From Candidatus Gastranaerophilales bacterium (lineage in GTDB: Bacteria; Cyanobacteriota; Vampirovibrionia; Gastranaerophilales; Gastranaerophilaceae), in contig JAEEHV010000053.1 of assembly GCA_016280955.1 (NCBI GenBank), positions 1 through 43,669 on the forward strand: a stretch of 43,669 nt of DNA. Direction: 5' to 3'. Below, in pieces: positions 8,197 through 17,570 of this stretch. The notes under the pieces were generated by a model. It did not search any database. It was given only the letters and a program-made list of their open reading frames with translations, and had not been told where the DNA came from. Every line of letters starts with the position of its first letter. The first letter of the stretch is position 1. The position numbers and the translations under genes are program-made.

Positions 8197-9618
8197 TTAT
8201 TTTTTCAAAATCAGATTTATCCCTGCCATAAAGTAATTTCTAAATTCCGCAAAACTTCTTAAACCAAAAAGAGTTTTAATTATAAACTTAGGTCTTAAAT
8301 AATATCTTTTTATAGCTCTTTTGTGAAGTTCAAAAATACGTTCCTTTGAAAGTTTGTGTGCCCTGACTACCGGCTCGTAATATGAATTTGTAAAATCCGG
8401 TTCGCCTGATATAAGATGATTCAGCATGGAATACATAAAATACTTTGTTCCGGGAAGCGGATTAGCCGTATAAAAACTGATAAAATTACTGTCCAGTTCT
8501 ATCGCAAATTTTATTGTTTCTTCAACGGTTTCCTCGGTTTCCCACGGAAGCCCTATTACAAAATAATTGTATATCTTTATCTTATTTTTCTTAAGAATTT
8601 TTACCGTCTTTCTTATATCGTCAAGTGTAATTTTTTTACCGATATTATCAAGAATCATCTGAGAACCGCTCTCCACACCTATACTACACAGTCTGCAACC
8701 GGCTTTGTACATCCATCCTGCCATCTCATCATCCATTGTATTTGCTCTAGTATTTGACGACCAGGTGATTTTCAGACCGCTTTCAATAATTTTTTTACAT
8801 AAATCAATTGTCCACTCTCTGTCTATATTAAAAATATCCGACCAGAAAATAAAGTTTTTTATATTATATTTTTCCACACACTCTTTTATCTCGGCGATAA
8901 TATTTTCAGCCGAACGTTTCCTGACCTTCATTCCGGCAACAGGTGTTGCAAGGCAGAAGAAACAATGATAAGGACAACCCCTTGAAACCTTTATTACAGC
9001 CTGAACTTTTCCGTTATCGGGACGTTTATACAAAGAATTGTCAACCAAATGTCTGGCAGGAAACGGCAAGCTGTCCAAATCTTCTATAAAAGGTCTTGTG
9101 TCATTTTTCACTGCCTGCATATTATCATCAGTATAACAAATACCTAAAATTTCATTATCTGGAACACTGTTTAAAATATCTCTGAGAGTATACTCAGCCT
9201 CACCCATAATTACGTAACTTACAAACGGATTTTCATAAGTTACGTTTGCATTATACGTTAAAAAGGGAGCACCTTTCACTATAATTTTGACTGATGGTAA
9301 CATCTGTTTTGCTCTCGCCAATGTTTCCATATCAGACTTAAATGTCGGCATTGCAACATTTGCAACCAGATAATCAGGAGCATATTCCAATAAATCATTG
9401 AAAAAATTTCCGCCGATACTGTAATCATAAACTTTTGCATCATATCCGCATTCTTCAGCTATCGCCGCAAGATATAACAAATCAGTAGGCGGAAGCGGGG
9501 GTATTACAATTAAATCCTTCGTAGGCTGCTGGCACCTGTCCTCACGGTTTAAAACGGGTGAGGGCGGATATATCAAAAATACTTTTCCTCGCTTTTTATT
9601 TGTTTCTGTATCAGTCAT
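8197..9618 (-). CDS. B12-binding-domain radical SAM protein
   Basis: The 473-residue protein has an N-terminal cobalamin-binding-like Rossmann domain (about 10-150; VFLIYPPSPVLNRED, then GYDAKVYDYS and a MGEAEYTL segment) followed by a radical SAM domain with the cluster motif Cys215-x3-Cys219-x2-Cys222 (RGCPYHCFFC) and a C-terminal helical region. This is the architecture of B12-dependent radical SAM enzymes (methylases and others, including Mg-protoporphyrin cyclase BchE relatives). The substrate cannot be deduced from sequence. The ATG follows the stop of the 9622-10002 gene by three bases, so the two are translationally coupled and the small protein may be a partner. The enzyme needs anaerobic conditions and S-adenosylmethionine. 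Confidence 0.85.
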   Translation of the reverse strand: MTDTETNKKRGKVFLIYPPSPVLNREDRCQQPTKDLIVIPPLPPTDLLYLAAIAEECGYDAKVYDYSIGGNFFNDLLEYAPDYLVANVAMPTFKSDMETLARAKQMLPSVKIIVKGAPFLTYNANVTYENPFVSYVIMGEAEYTLRDILNSVPDNEILGICYTDDNMQAVKNDTRPFIEDLDSLPFPARHLVDNSLYKRPDNGKVQAVIKVSRGCPYHCFFCLATPVAGMKVRKRSAENIIAEIKECVEKYNIKNFIFWSDIFNIDREWTIDLCKKIIESGLKITWSSNTRANTMDDEMAGWMYKAGCRLCSIGVESGSQMILDNIGKKITLDDIRKTVKILKKNKIKIYNYFVIGLPWETEETVEETIKFAIELDSNFISFYTANPLPGTKYFMYSMLNHLISGEPDFTNSYYEPVVRAHKLSKERIFELHKRAIKRYYLRPKFIIKTLFGLRSFAEFRNYFMAGINLILKK

Positions 9619-9621
9619 AGT

Positions 9622-10002
9622 TTAAATGTCTATATAACCCATTCTGGACATAATATCAAGCTCTCTGACACCGTTTGAACCAAATAGTTTTTCTATATCC
9701 TTAACAAGTCCGCATTTTTTGTTGCAGCCATATTTAAGAATTACATCTCTCAATCTGTCTCCCTGTTCATAGTCAAACAGTCCTATTCCGCTCCACCAGT
9801 GTTTTATTCTGTTAATCAGTTTTTTGGAATCTTTTATTTCTTGTTCGCTCAGGATTGTAGGTGTTCTGCCTTCATATATATCAACACCGATATCACCATA
9901 TAATTTTCTCACATGCTCAACCGAACCTCTCAGAGATTTGACTTCCTCATAAAGTGTCATATTGTAGCCGGCAAGTTTTTTTACAGGTTGAATTTTTGTC
10001 AT
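9622..10002 (-). CDS. Hypothetical protein coupled to radical SAM gene, 126 residues
   Basis: I do not recognise this protein. It is soluble, basic and predicted mostly helical, with IKHWWSGIGLFDYEQGDR and a Cys pair (KYGCNKKCG, residues about 92-97) near the C-terminus followed by a LFGSNGVRELDIM segment. The two cysteines are too few for a classical metal site on their own. Its start codon lies just downstream of five 11-base tandem repeats, the last of which supplies AAGGG as ribosome-binding site. The radical SAM gene starts three bases after its stop codon, suggesting that the two products act together. Confidence 0.65.
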   Translation of the reverse strand: MTKIQPVKKLAGYNMTLYEEVKSLRGSVEHVRKLYGDIGVDIYEGRTPTILSEQEIKDSKKLINRIKHWWSGIGLFDYEQGDRLRDVILKYGCNKKCGLVKDIEKLFGSNGVRELDIMSRMGYIDI

Positions 10003-10008
10003 AAGTTA

Positions 10009-10063
10009 TTTACCCTTAATTTACTCTTAATTTACCTCTAGTTTACCCCTGATTTACCCCTTT
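10009..10063. repeat. Five-unit 11-bp tandem repeat across a stop codon and ribosome-binding site
   Basis: Five contiguous 11-base units read on the plus strand TTTACCCTTAA, TTTACTCTTAA, TTTACCTCTAG, TTTACCCCTGA and TTTACCCCTTT. On the minus strand each is a purine-rich AGGGGTAAA-type unit, so it resembles a repeated Shine-Dalgarno sequence. The rightmost units encode the C-terminal residues GVNQG of the MFS transporter and its TAA stop; the leftmost lies directly before the start of the 126-residue gene. Because 11 is not a multiple of three, a change in copy number would alter the transporter C-terminus or spacing, not simply add residues. Confidence 0.9.
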
Positions 10064-11413
10064 TTCTTTAACTCTTGATGCAATTAATGATGCTGCTACA
10101 AGACATGCAGCACCGATTAAGAAGGTGTATTCCCAGTGATAATTTAATCCGTCGAATACATTAAATGAGCATTTGTTAATAAACCAGGAAACAAGTGTAC
10201 AAACAAATACCTGAGGACCAGCAATAAAGATATTAAATATACCCATTACAGAACCTTCCGTACCCGGTTTAATATACTGAGAAAGCATTGCAAACGGCAG
10301 AGCACAAATACTTGCCCATCCTAAACCGGACAGGCCCATCAACACAGCAACAAATTTCGGTTCATGGCAGAATGCCATTCCCAAAAATGCCAATGCCATT
10401 GAAAGCATTGAGATAATATGAACTTTTTTGTTTCCGAATTTTACTGACAAAAATCCAATCGGAATTGCTACAACGAAACAAACTAAATTGAATATTGCAA
10501 AACAAATTGATGAAAAGTTTGTACCTGCAAGAACTGCGTGGTCGTATGAAGATTTTATTGCTTCGCTGACAGCCGATAAATCCGGCACACCGTATACGGT
10601 GTGAATTGCGTATTGTGTGAAATAAATCATCATACACATATTTCCAATCCAGGTGAAAAACTGCATCCAGCATATTTTACCAACTTCCGGAGATAATGCG
10701 AAAAAGTCTTTCAAAGATTTTATAAAATCAAATTTTTCAGTTTGTTCTTCTTCTTTAGGTTCATACTTACGTTCTTTTATAGTCATGCAAGTCCAGGTCA
10801 TACCAAGCAAAAATGCCAAAGCCGCCATAATAAACTGAGCATTGATTGACATCTGATAATTGAATGCCCATTTTAAAAACGGAGCTGCCCCGGCTGCAAC
10901 AACAGAACCCAAGCCTATTGCAAGACTGATATATGAATTTGCAACAGAGTGCTGTTCCTGCGGAACAACATCAGGCACCAAAGCTCTGTAAGGACCTTGT
11001 GCAATATTAACACACGCATCCAGAATCCATATCATTACCGCTGCAAAACAAAGTGCGGCAAGCGGATGTATTGTAAGGTTCATATTTGTTCCGATTGTAT
11101 TTGTTATAAGCTCGGAATTCGGCAAAGCCCACAATGCCAGTGCGGACAATAAAGCACCGCCTAAAAGATACGGTCTGCGTCTGCCGAAACGTAATGTTGT
11201 TTTATCAGATAATGCACCTATCAAAGGCTGAACAACCATGCCTGTAAACGGACCGGCAAGCCATATCAGACCAAAAATAAACGGTGATGCTCCCAAATTT
11301 TCCGTAACAGGTCCCGACAAAATAATTCTCATCTGCCAGGCGAATTGCAGCCCGAAGAAACCAAGTGCAAAACTCAAAAATTTTGTTGTATTAAATTTTT
11401 TTAACTCTTCCAT
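10043..11413 (-). CDS. MFS transporter, GPH/SLC45-like (sugar-type)
   Basis: The protein has about 456 residues and roughly 12 membrane segments. The N-terminal half has FGLQFAWQMRIILSGP, WLAGPFTGMVVQPLIGALSD and a loop SDKTTLRFGRRRPYLLGG, typical of the glycoside-pentoside-hexuronide/SLC45 sucrose-transporter branch of the major facilitator superfamily. The likely substrate is a disaccharide or other glycoside, taken up with a cation; this is inferred from the family only. I place the start at 11413, since AGAGGGG sits just before that ATG; the in-frame ATG at 11437 would put the ribosome-binding site inside the gene. Its stop codon lies inside an 11-bp tandem repeat, and the small 126-residue gene follows 40 bases later. 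Confidence 0.85.
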   Translation of the reverse strand: MEELKKFNTTKFLSFALGFFGLQFAWQMRIILSGPVTENLGASPFIFGLIWLAGPFTGMVVQPLIGALSDKTTLRFGRRRPYLLGGALLSALALWALPNSELITNTIGTNMNLTIHPLAALCFAAVMIWILDACVNIAQGPYRALVPDVVPQEQHSVANSYISLAIGLGSVVAAGAAPFLKWAFNYQMSINAQFIMAALAFLLGMTWTCMTIKERKYEPKEEEQTEKFDFIKSLKDFFALSPEVGKICWMQFFTWIGNMCMMIYFTQYAIHTVYGVPDLSAVSEAIKSSYDHAVLAGTNFSSICFAIFNLVCFVVAIPIGFLSVKFGNKKVHIISMLSMALAFLGMAFCHEPKFVAVLMGLSGLGWASICALPFAMLSQYIKPGTEGSVMGIFNIFIAGPQVFVCTLVSWFINKCSFNVFDGLNYHWEYTFLIGAACLVAASLIASRVKEKGVNQG

Positions 11414-11511
11414 TTTAACCCCTCTTATCTGTCCCATACATTAATTTAAGTTTAACGGCAAAACACAATAAGGTCAATAGCAGTGAGAAATATACAACAT
11501 AATAACAATTG

Positions 11512-14100
11512 TTATTTCACAACCGCCTGTACAATATTTGACGTAAAGTATTTATTTGCAACTTTTATTATATCAGATGCCGTAACTTCATCTATCATTT
11601 TGGTATATTTATTTAAAAAATCATACCCCAGTCCGTATGCCTCAAAAAATCCTATATTTGAAGCCTTTTCACTGTTAGTTTCCATTGCAAGAATAAAACC
11701 GCCCTTCAGTCTGTCTTTTGCATCCTGTAATTCACTGTCAGACACAAATTCTGTTTTTAACCGGTTAATTTCTTTCATAATTTTTGCACCGGATTGTTCT
11801 AACGAACTCGGGTTTGTCCCTATGTATGTCATAAAAATACCGCCTAGCATTTTGGGTGAATAATTGGAACCGAGCTGGTAAGCCAGTCCGTCTGATTCAC
11901 GAATATTGCGGAACAGTCTTGAACTCATACCGGAACCGAGTATTGTATTTATAACTTTTAGGGTTACAAAATCCTTGACATCCTTTTCTCCGACTCCTGC
12001 CGTCTGCCAGCCTGTAATCAGCCAGGCGGTCTGTAAATCTTTTATTGTTTTGGATGTCGTTTTTGGCGATGTTATCCGGGTAACATGATAGTCCGAAAAA
12101 TCAAATTTCTGACAGTGTTTGTCTTTAAGCATTGAACCGAATCTGTCAATCATTTTTTCTGAATCTGCATTTCCGTTAATTGATACGATAATGTTTTTCG
12201 AATCAAGAATTCTTTTATAATAATTTACGACATTTGTTCTGGTTACTGAGGGTAAAGTTTTTTCCAAAACTTTATTCGTATGGGAATAAACACTGTTTTC
12301 ATATATTGAAGTCTTAAAATCTTCAACGGCAACATTCATCGGAATATCACGGCGCTGTTTAATTTTTGATAAAATCTCAGCTCGTTTCTTCTCTATTTCA
12401 TAATCGTCATACAACGCATTATTCAAAACCTCATCCAAAATGTCCAAAGTTTTATCTATTTGGGCAGTTGTCGTCTGAACTTCTATTACAAAATAATCTT
12501 CTTCACAAGAAGGCTCAATTTTTATACCGTTTTCTTCCATAAGCTTTGTAAGCTCCTGAGAAGAATATTTTGCCGTACCTTTAAGCATTGTTTCCGCGGC
12601 AAGTGTTCCCTCTCCGGGAATTGTCTCAATAAATTCTCCGCCTTTAGCAATAATATTTATCGCTATTATATTATTATTTTTATTGGAATTAATTAAAAGT
12701 GTTGAACCGTTATCAATTTGATATTTTACCGTTCCGTTATGTTCGGAAATTTTTGATGCTTTATGTTTTATCTCAGCCTTATCTTCAGAACCCTTATTCT
12801 TCATTGATTCGGGTAAAACCAGAGAAATTGCACTTTTGTTTAATCCCAGATATTTCTGTGCCGCACTGCGAACATCGGCAGAACTTACTTTGTTAATTCC
12901 GTCAATATAATTTTTATACAGGTCGGAATTACCCGTCAGTGCCATTACATATCCAAGCTCTGATGCAATATTGGAAGTAGACTCTCTGGAATAATATGTA
13001 TCCTGTATAATTTTATTTGCAGCAGTTTTTAATTCTTCATCCGTTATTCCGTACTTCTGTATATTTGTAATTTCTTCAAATATAGCCTTTTCCAGTTTTT
13101 CAGCTGCTTTGGGTGAAAAATTTGCAGTTATGTAAAATATACCGTCATCCCTGAAGCTTCCGTTTGATGCAGAAATTGAATGAGCGAGCCCCTTCTGCTC
13201 TTTAACATTTCTGTATAATCTTGATGATTTTCCGCCGCCAAGTATCTCCGCCAGCACATCAAGAGCAAATGTTGTATCATCAGATATATTTTCACCCCGG
13301 AAACCTATCATCATATATCCTGTCTGTGTGTCGGTATATTCCGTATTTGTCCGGCGGCTTTGAATTGAATGTTCTTTTCTGTAACTGTTTTTTACAGGCT
13401 TTTTATAAGTCTGATTAAACAATTCCTGAACTTTATTAATTGTTTTTTCCGTATCAACATCACCGATAATCAATGTTATCATATTTGAAGGTGTATAGTA
13501 CTTGTTATAATAATCAAGAATTTCTTCCCTCCGCATTGTCCCGACAATATCTGCAGTACCTATTACTTTTCGCTTGTAGGGATGATAATTGTACATTAAA
13601 TTATTTAAGTTATCATAAACCAGCTTTGCCGGAGAATTAATATCTTTTGATATTTCCTCCAAAACAACCTTCCGCTCCTGTTCCAGCTCCTTCCTCGGTA
13701 TCTGCGGATTGAGAAGCATATCCGAATGCAATTCCATTGCAATATCAAAATCCTCTGACGGTATTGTTATATAATAATGAGTAAAGTCTTTGCTTGTCGC
13801 AGCATTAACAATTGCACCCTTTGATTCAAGTATTCGTTCCATTTCTCCTGTCGGATGTGCTTTGGTTCCTTTAAAAAACAGGTGCTCCAAAAAATGAGAA
13901 ATTCCGTTATTTGTATCATTTTCGTTTATTGAACCGGTTTTTATCCAGGTATCTATCGTAACTATAGGATTATTGTGAATTTCATATATTACAACCGTCT
14001 GACCGTTCGGAAGTTTATGAATACTGTACTCCGATGCACCTACAAACATTGTAAACAAAATAATTACGACAAATACAAAAAAGTATCTTAATTTATACAT
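11512..14100 (-). CDS. M16-family zinc metallopeptidase, two tandem domains
   Basis: The 862-residue product starts with a membrane-targeting segment (about residues 4-22, YFFVFVVIILFTMFVGA) and contains two M16 (pitrilysin-like) modules. The first carries the inverted zinc motif His69-F-L-Glu72-His73 (HFLEHLFFKGT) and the downstream glutamate region VVLEEISKD (third ligand near 148-149). The second half (about 450-860) repeats the fold without an HxxEH motif, as in two-module family members where only the first half is catalytic. Such peptidases digest peptides in the periplasm or at the cell surface. The start is chosen at 14100 because GAGGGA lies eight bases upstream; an in-frame ATG at 14115 overlaps that site. 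A POT peptide transporter gene is divergently transcribed next door, which fits peptide degradation and uptake. Confidence 0.9.
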   Translation of the reverse strand: MYKLRYFFVFVVIILFTMFVGASEYSIHKLPNGQTVVIYEIHNNPIVTIDTWIKTGSINENDTNNGISHFLEHLFFKGTKAHPTGEMERILESKGAIVNAATSKDFTHYYITIPSEDFDIAMELHSDMLLNPQIPRKELEQERKVVLEEISKDINSPAKLVYDNLNNLMYNYHPYKRKVIGTADIVGTMRREEILDYYNKYYTPSNMITLIIGDVDTEKTINKVQELFNQTYKKPVKNSYRKEHSIQSRRTNTEYTDTQTGYMMIGFRGENISDDTTFALDVLAEILGGGKSSRLYRNVKEQKGLAHSISASNGSFRDDGIFYITANFSPKAAEKLEKAIFEEITNIQKYGITDEELKTAANKIIQDTYYSRESTSNIASELGYVMALTGNSDLYKNYIDGINKVSSADVRSAAQKYLGLNKSAISLVLPESMKNKGSEDKAEIKHKASKISEHNGTVKYQIDNGSTLLINSNKNNNIIAINIIAKGGEFIETIPGEGTLAAETMLKGTAKYSSQELTKLMEENGIKIEPSCEEDYFVIEVQTTTAQIDKTLDILDEVLNNALYDDYEIEKKRAEILSKIKQRRDIPMNVAVEDFKTSIYENSVYSHTNKVLEKTLPSVTRTNVVNYYKRILDSKNIIVSINGNADSEKMIDRFGSMLKDKHCQKFDFSDYHVTRITSPKTTSKTIKDLQTAWLITGWQTAGVGEKDVKDFVTLKVINTILGSGMSSRLFRNIRESDGLAYQLGSNYSPKMLGGIFMTYIGTNPSSLEQSGAKIMKEINRLKTEFVSDSELQDAKDRLKGGFILAMETNSEKASNIGFFEAYGLGYDFLNKYTKMIDEVTASDIIKVANKYFTSNIVQAVVK

Positions 14101-14195
14101 CTGCAAATCCCTCATCTTATATAACTATAATAATACACTTATTTTTTAATTTCTATAGTTTAATTGTGGAATCCTGTTCATGATAAAATGCCTTT

Positions 14196-15482
14196 ATGGC
14201 AGAAACAAATAAAAACAATTATTTTAAAGGTTTATATTTGCTCTTTTTCGTTGAAATGTGGGAAAGATTTGCATATTACGGAATGAGAGCTTTAATTGTT
14301 TTATACATGGTGCAGAATTTAATGTTCTCCACTCAAAAAGCAGGTAACATCTACGGACTGTACACCGGCTTTGTTTACCTTACCCCGATTATAGGCGGTT
14401 ATCTTGCAGACAGATTTTTCGGTCAGAGAAAATGTATAACGACAGGTGCAATTCTTATGAGCTGCGGTCTTTTTCTGCTTGCGTTCGGACATAAAAATTT
14501 ATTTCTGTTTTCACTGTTTTTGATGATTACGGCTAACGGTTTCTTTAAATCAAACATAAGCTCAGTTCTCGGACTTTTATGCGCAAACAATGAAGAACAA
14601 AAAGATTCCGCATATACGATTTTTTATATGGGAATAAATCTGGGAGCATTTTTATCCCCTCTTATCTGCGGAACACTTGCCGTAAAATACGGATACGAAG
14701 CCGGCTTTGCAGCATCGGGAATCGGTATGCTTATCGGGCTTTTTATATATAAAATTTTTGAAAACTCTTTTTTGGGAGATGCGGGGAAAGAGCCTTCCCA
14801 AAAACCGGCAAAAACAATTACCGAAAATAATCCGGCAACAGCCGATTCCAAAAAACAATTTTTGGCACTCGGTGCATTAATGCTTTTCACCATACCATTC
14901 TGGATATGCTTTGAACAAGCCGGCAGCTCTCTTACACTTTTTGCACAATATCAGACAAACCGAAATATCTTCGGATATATTATTCCTGCAGGTTATTTCC
15001 AGTCACTTAATCCGTTATTTATAATTATTTTTGCACCGCTTTTATCAATTTTTTGGGAAAATCTCAGAAAGCACGGCAAAGAACCTTCCTCTGTACAAAA
15101 ATTCGCTGCCGCATTATGTTTGATGTCTGCAGCATATATAATAATGATTTTTGCGGGACATTATGCGGAACAAAATGCCGTATCATGTCTGTGGCTCGCA
15201 TCAGTATATTTTGTAATGACAATTGCAGAACTCTGCATTTCACCTATCGGACTTTCACTGGTATCAAAACTTGCTCCGGTACAATTTCTGTCATTAACAA
15301 TGGGATGCTGGTTTTTGACAAGCTTTTTCGGAAATCTTATTGCAGGTATAATCGGCGGTAAATACGAAACATTACCGCACACAACACTGTTTGGAATATT
15401 TGCGGTAATATCGGCAGCTGCCTGCATTATTCTTCTGCTATCTATCCCGAAATTTGAACAAATTATGAAAAAGAAAATTTAA
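14196..15482 (+). CDS. POT/PTR2-family proton-dependent oligopeptide transporter
   Basis: The 428-residue membrane protein begins with the POT signature region FVEMWERFAYYGMRALIVLY (E-x-x-E-R-F-x-Y-Y-G type) and contains the second family signature FYMGINLGAFLSPLICG near residue 145. About 12 membrane segments can be counted. Members import di- and tripeptides with protons. The protein is slightly shorter than many relatives (450-500 residues), mainly in the central cytoplasmic loop, where a hydrophilic linker (about 195-220) is visible. It is divergent from the M16 peptidase gene, an arrangement consistent with peptide scavenging. No strong ribosome-binding site precedes the ATG at 14196. 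Confidence 0.9.
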   Translation: MAETNKNNYFKGLYLLFFVEMWERFAYYGMRALIVLYMVQNLMFSTQKAGNIYGLYTGFVYLTPIIGGYLADRFFGQRKCITTGAILMSCGLFLLAFGHKNLFLFSLFLMITANGFFKSNISSVLGLLCANNEEQKDSAYTIFYMGINLGAFLSPLICGTLAVKYGYEAGFAASGIGMLIGLFIYKIFENSFLGDAGKEPSQKPAKTITENNPATADSKKQFLALGALMLFTIPFWICFEQAGSSLTLFAQYQTNRNIFGYIIPAGYFQSLNPLFIIIFAPLLSIFWENLRKHGKEPSSVQKFAAALCLMSAAYIIMIFAGHYAEQNAVSCLWLASVYFVMTIAELCISPIGLSLVSKLAPVQFLSLTMGCWFLTSFFGNLIAGIIGGKYETLPHTTLFGIFAVISAAACIILLLSIPKFEQIMKKKI

Positions 15483-15488
15483 ACTCTG

Positions 15489-15773
15489 CTATTTCTTTTT
15501 CTTTTCTTCTTCTTCGGCAATTTTATCGATTGTATCACCGAATGCACCTGCAGCAGCAGTTCCGCCGGCCGCTAATGCAGCTATTAAAAGAGGAACACCT
15601 CCGGTTGCAAGATTCCACAAACCGAATCCAACCAATCCTACCGCACTGCCGATTCCTATTCCGGCATTTCGGCAAGTATGTTTTCCCTCAAAGTTTATAT
15701 TATTCTTTGAAGAAAAATTTTTCACTACGGATTTCGGTGTAAAATTTAAAACCGATACAGAACTGACTTTCAT
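15489..15773 (-). CDS. Small Gly/Ala-rich protein with N-terminal INFEGK motif
   Basis: The 94-residue protein is not recognised. After a polar N-terminus containing SSKNNINFEGK (about residues 22-32) comes a long glycine- and alanine-rich hydrophobic region (about 38-80; GIGIGSAVGLVGFGLWN, then PLLIAALAAGG) that could form one or two membrane helices of the glycine-zipper kind, ending in a charged tail of Glu and Lys. The start at 15773 is preferred: a GAGGGTG ribosome-binding site lies six bases upstream, and the in-frame ATG at 15788 overlaps it. The gene converges with the POT transporter, six bases separating the stop codons. The INFEG motif is shared with other small proteins in this window. 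Confidence 0.65.
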   Translation of the reverse strand: MKVSSVSVLNFTPKSVVKNFSSKNNINFEGKHTCRNAGIGIGSAVGLVGFGLWNLATGGVPLLIAALAAGGTAAAGAFGDTIDKIAEEEEKKKK

Positions 15774-15940
15774 ACTAAACACCCTCATAACTTAACCAAG
15801 ACAATCTAATGCTAACTTAAAACAGGGGCAAAGTCAATTTTAGAACCTTGTCTGAAAATATTTATCAGACAAAAAATCTTTACAATTTTCAAAAATTGTT
15901 ACAATTAAATGTAAAATACAGTTGTTTTATGTAAAATTAT

Positions 15941-15956
15941 TGTATAACGTTATACA
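15941..15956. promoter_or_regulatory. Perfect 16-bp palindrome upstream of pgi (candidate operator)
   Basis: TGTATAACGTTATACA is a perfect palindrome that includes a -10-like TATAAC (15943-15948) and ends 21 bases before the pgi ATG. TTGTTT at 15922-15927 could be the -35, with a short 15-base spacer. A dimeric regulator bound here would cover the promoter. The protein that binds is unknown. Confidence 0.5.
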
Positions 15957-15977
15957 TTTTAAGAGGATTCCCACATA

Positions 15978-17366
15978 ATGCTGAGATATAGCTGTATAAA
16001 TACGGATATAAAAATCATTGGCGAAGAAAACGGACTTAATCTTGAAGAAGAATTCAATAATTATTCCGCAAAAATTGCAGACATAATAAGAGGGCTTAAC
16101 CAGAGAAAAGATAAACCCGGAGAATGGCTCCAGTGGATGAATTTGGGATACAACGAAGAAACCGTATGGTATGTAAAAGAATTTGCTTCTCTCGTTGAGG
16201 GAAGATTTGATAATATTCTCGTTCTCGGAATCGGCGGTTCTACTCTTGGCGGACTTGCTGTTACTGAGGCTGTTTTAAAACCATACTGGAATTTACTTAC
16301 AAAAGAACAAAGAAATAATTACCCGAGAATTTTTTTCCTTGATAACATTGATCCTGACTCTATTAACGGAATTCTTGAAATTTTGGATTTGAAAAAAACT
16401 CTTGTAAACGTAATTACAAAATCCGGTGACACGGCAGAAACAATGTCGCAGTTTATGGTTATAAAAGACCTTATGGAAAAAACTCTCGGTGATGACTACA
16501 GAAAAAATATAATCGCAACCACCGATAAAAAAATGGGGATTTTAAGACAGCTTGCCGATCAGGAAGGGTATAAAATATTTTATGTGCCTGACGATATCGG
16601 CGGTCGTTTTTCAGTTTTTTCATCAATCGGACTTGTTCCGTTTGCCCTCGTTGGACTTGATATAGAAAAAATTATCAACGGAATAAAAGATATTGATTTG
16701 GAATTAAAAAATACGGACATTCATCAAAATATTGCCGCACAGGGTGCATTAATTCATTATCTGATGGACACCAAAAAAGGAAAAAATATTACTGTTTTAA
16801 TGCCTTATTCCAGTAGGCTGAAATACATACCTGACTGGTATGTACAGCTTATTGCGGAATCTCTCGGCAAAGCATATAACAGAGATGGTGAAAAAGTTAA
16901 CACAGGACTGACACCGGTAAAAGCAGTCGGTGCATCCGATCAGCATACAAAATTGCAGCTCTTAAACGAAGGACCAAACGATAAATTAACAACATTTATA
17001 AGAGTTGGGGAATTTGATTCTACGATAAACATTCCGAAAATATTCGAATACACAGGTATCGGATATTTAGGCGGAAATACTCTTAACAATTTAATGGATG
17101 CGGAAGCTGATTCAACAAGAGTTTCGCTTGCCGATTACCAAAGACCTTCAATAACAATTACAATTGACAGAATTGACGAATATCATATTGCACAACTCCT
17201 GTATATGCTTGAAGTTCAGACTGCTATCACAGGAGAGTTATACAACATTAACACATTTGACCAACCCGGTGTTGAACAGGTTAAAAATTATGTTTATGCG
17301 CTTATGGGCAGAGCCGGATTTGAAGGTTCGGCAAATTCTTTACAGGAAAAAATGACAACGGTATAA
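15978..17366 (+). CDS. pgi: Glucose-6-phosphate isomerase
   Basis: The 462-residue protein has the full set of phosphoglucose isomerase motifs: VLGIGGSTLGGLAVTEA (sugar-phosphate loop), ITKSGDTAETMSQF (the S-G-x-T-x-E-T phosphate-binding motif), GGRFSVFSSIGLVPFAL, and GASDQHTKLQLLNEGP, the second family signature. Its length matches the short bacterial form (about 450 residues). It interconverts glucose 6-phosphate and fructose 6-phosphate in the cytoplasm, for glycolysis and gluconeogenesis. AAGAGGA precedes the ATG. The upstream region carries a perfect 16-bp palindrome overlapping a possible -10 box, so expression may be controlled by a dimeric regulator. It appears monocistronic. Confidence 0.95.
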   Translation: MLRYSCINTDIKIIGEENGLNLEEEFNNYSAKIADIIRGLNQRKDKPGEWLQWMNLGYNEETVWYVKEFASLVEGRFDNILVLGIGGSTLGGLAVTEAVLKPYWNLLTKEQRNNYPRIFFLDNIDPDSINGILEILDLKKTLVNVITKSGDTAETMSQFMVIKDLMEKTLGDDYRKNIIATTDKKMGILRQLADQEGYKIFYVPDDIGGRFSVFSSIGLVPFALVGLDIEKIINGIKDIDLELKNTDIHQNIAAQGALIHYLMDTKKGKNITVLMPYSSRLKYIPDWYVQLIAESLGKAYNRDGEKVNTGLTPVKAVGASDQHTKLQLLNEGPNDKLTTFIRVGEFDSTINIPKIFEYTGIGYLGGNTLNNLMDAEADSTRVSLADYQRPSITITIDRIDEYHIAQLLYMLEVQTAITGELYNINTFDQPGVEQVKNYVYALMGRAGFEGSANSLQEKMTTV

Positions 17367-17508
17367 AATTCTGCTAAAATGTTGTCTGTTAAAATCCAAA
17401 AACATTTTTGTTACAGATTCTTAATATTACGGCAATTTTTAAGCATAATCAAACTTTATAATTATAAGTAAGATTTAGGCTAAACGGTAAAATTTTTATA
17501 AAGATATA

Positions 17509-17535
17509 TTGATTTATATTGCCTTATGGTATAAT
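17509..17535 (+). promoter_or_regulatory. Promoter of the secreted-protein gene at 17571
   Basis: A consensus TATAAT at 17530-17535 is preceded by TTGATT at 17509-17514, with a somewhat short 15-base spacer. An AAGGAG ribosome-binding site follows before the ATG at 17571. Confidence 0.5.
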
Positions 17536-17570
17536 TACATTAAAAACAAACAAACTAAGGAGACATATCA

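Noticed and set aside
11501..11516. Palindrome AATAACAATTGTTATT at the M16 stop codon as a terminator
   Set aside because: It has no loop, no GC pairs of note and no following T run on the relevant strand.
11483..11863. Plus-strand open frame opposite the M16 peptidase gene
   Set aside because: It overlaps strongly conserved M16 coding sequence and has no protein-like features of its own.
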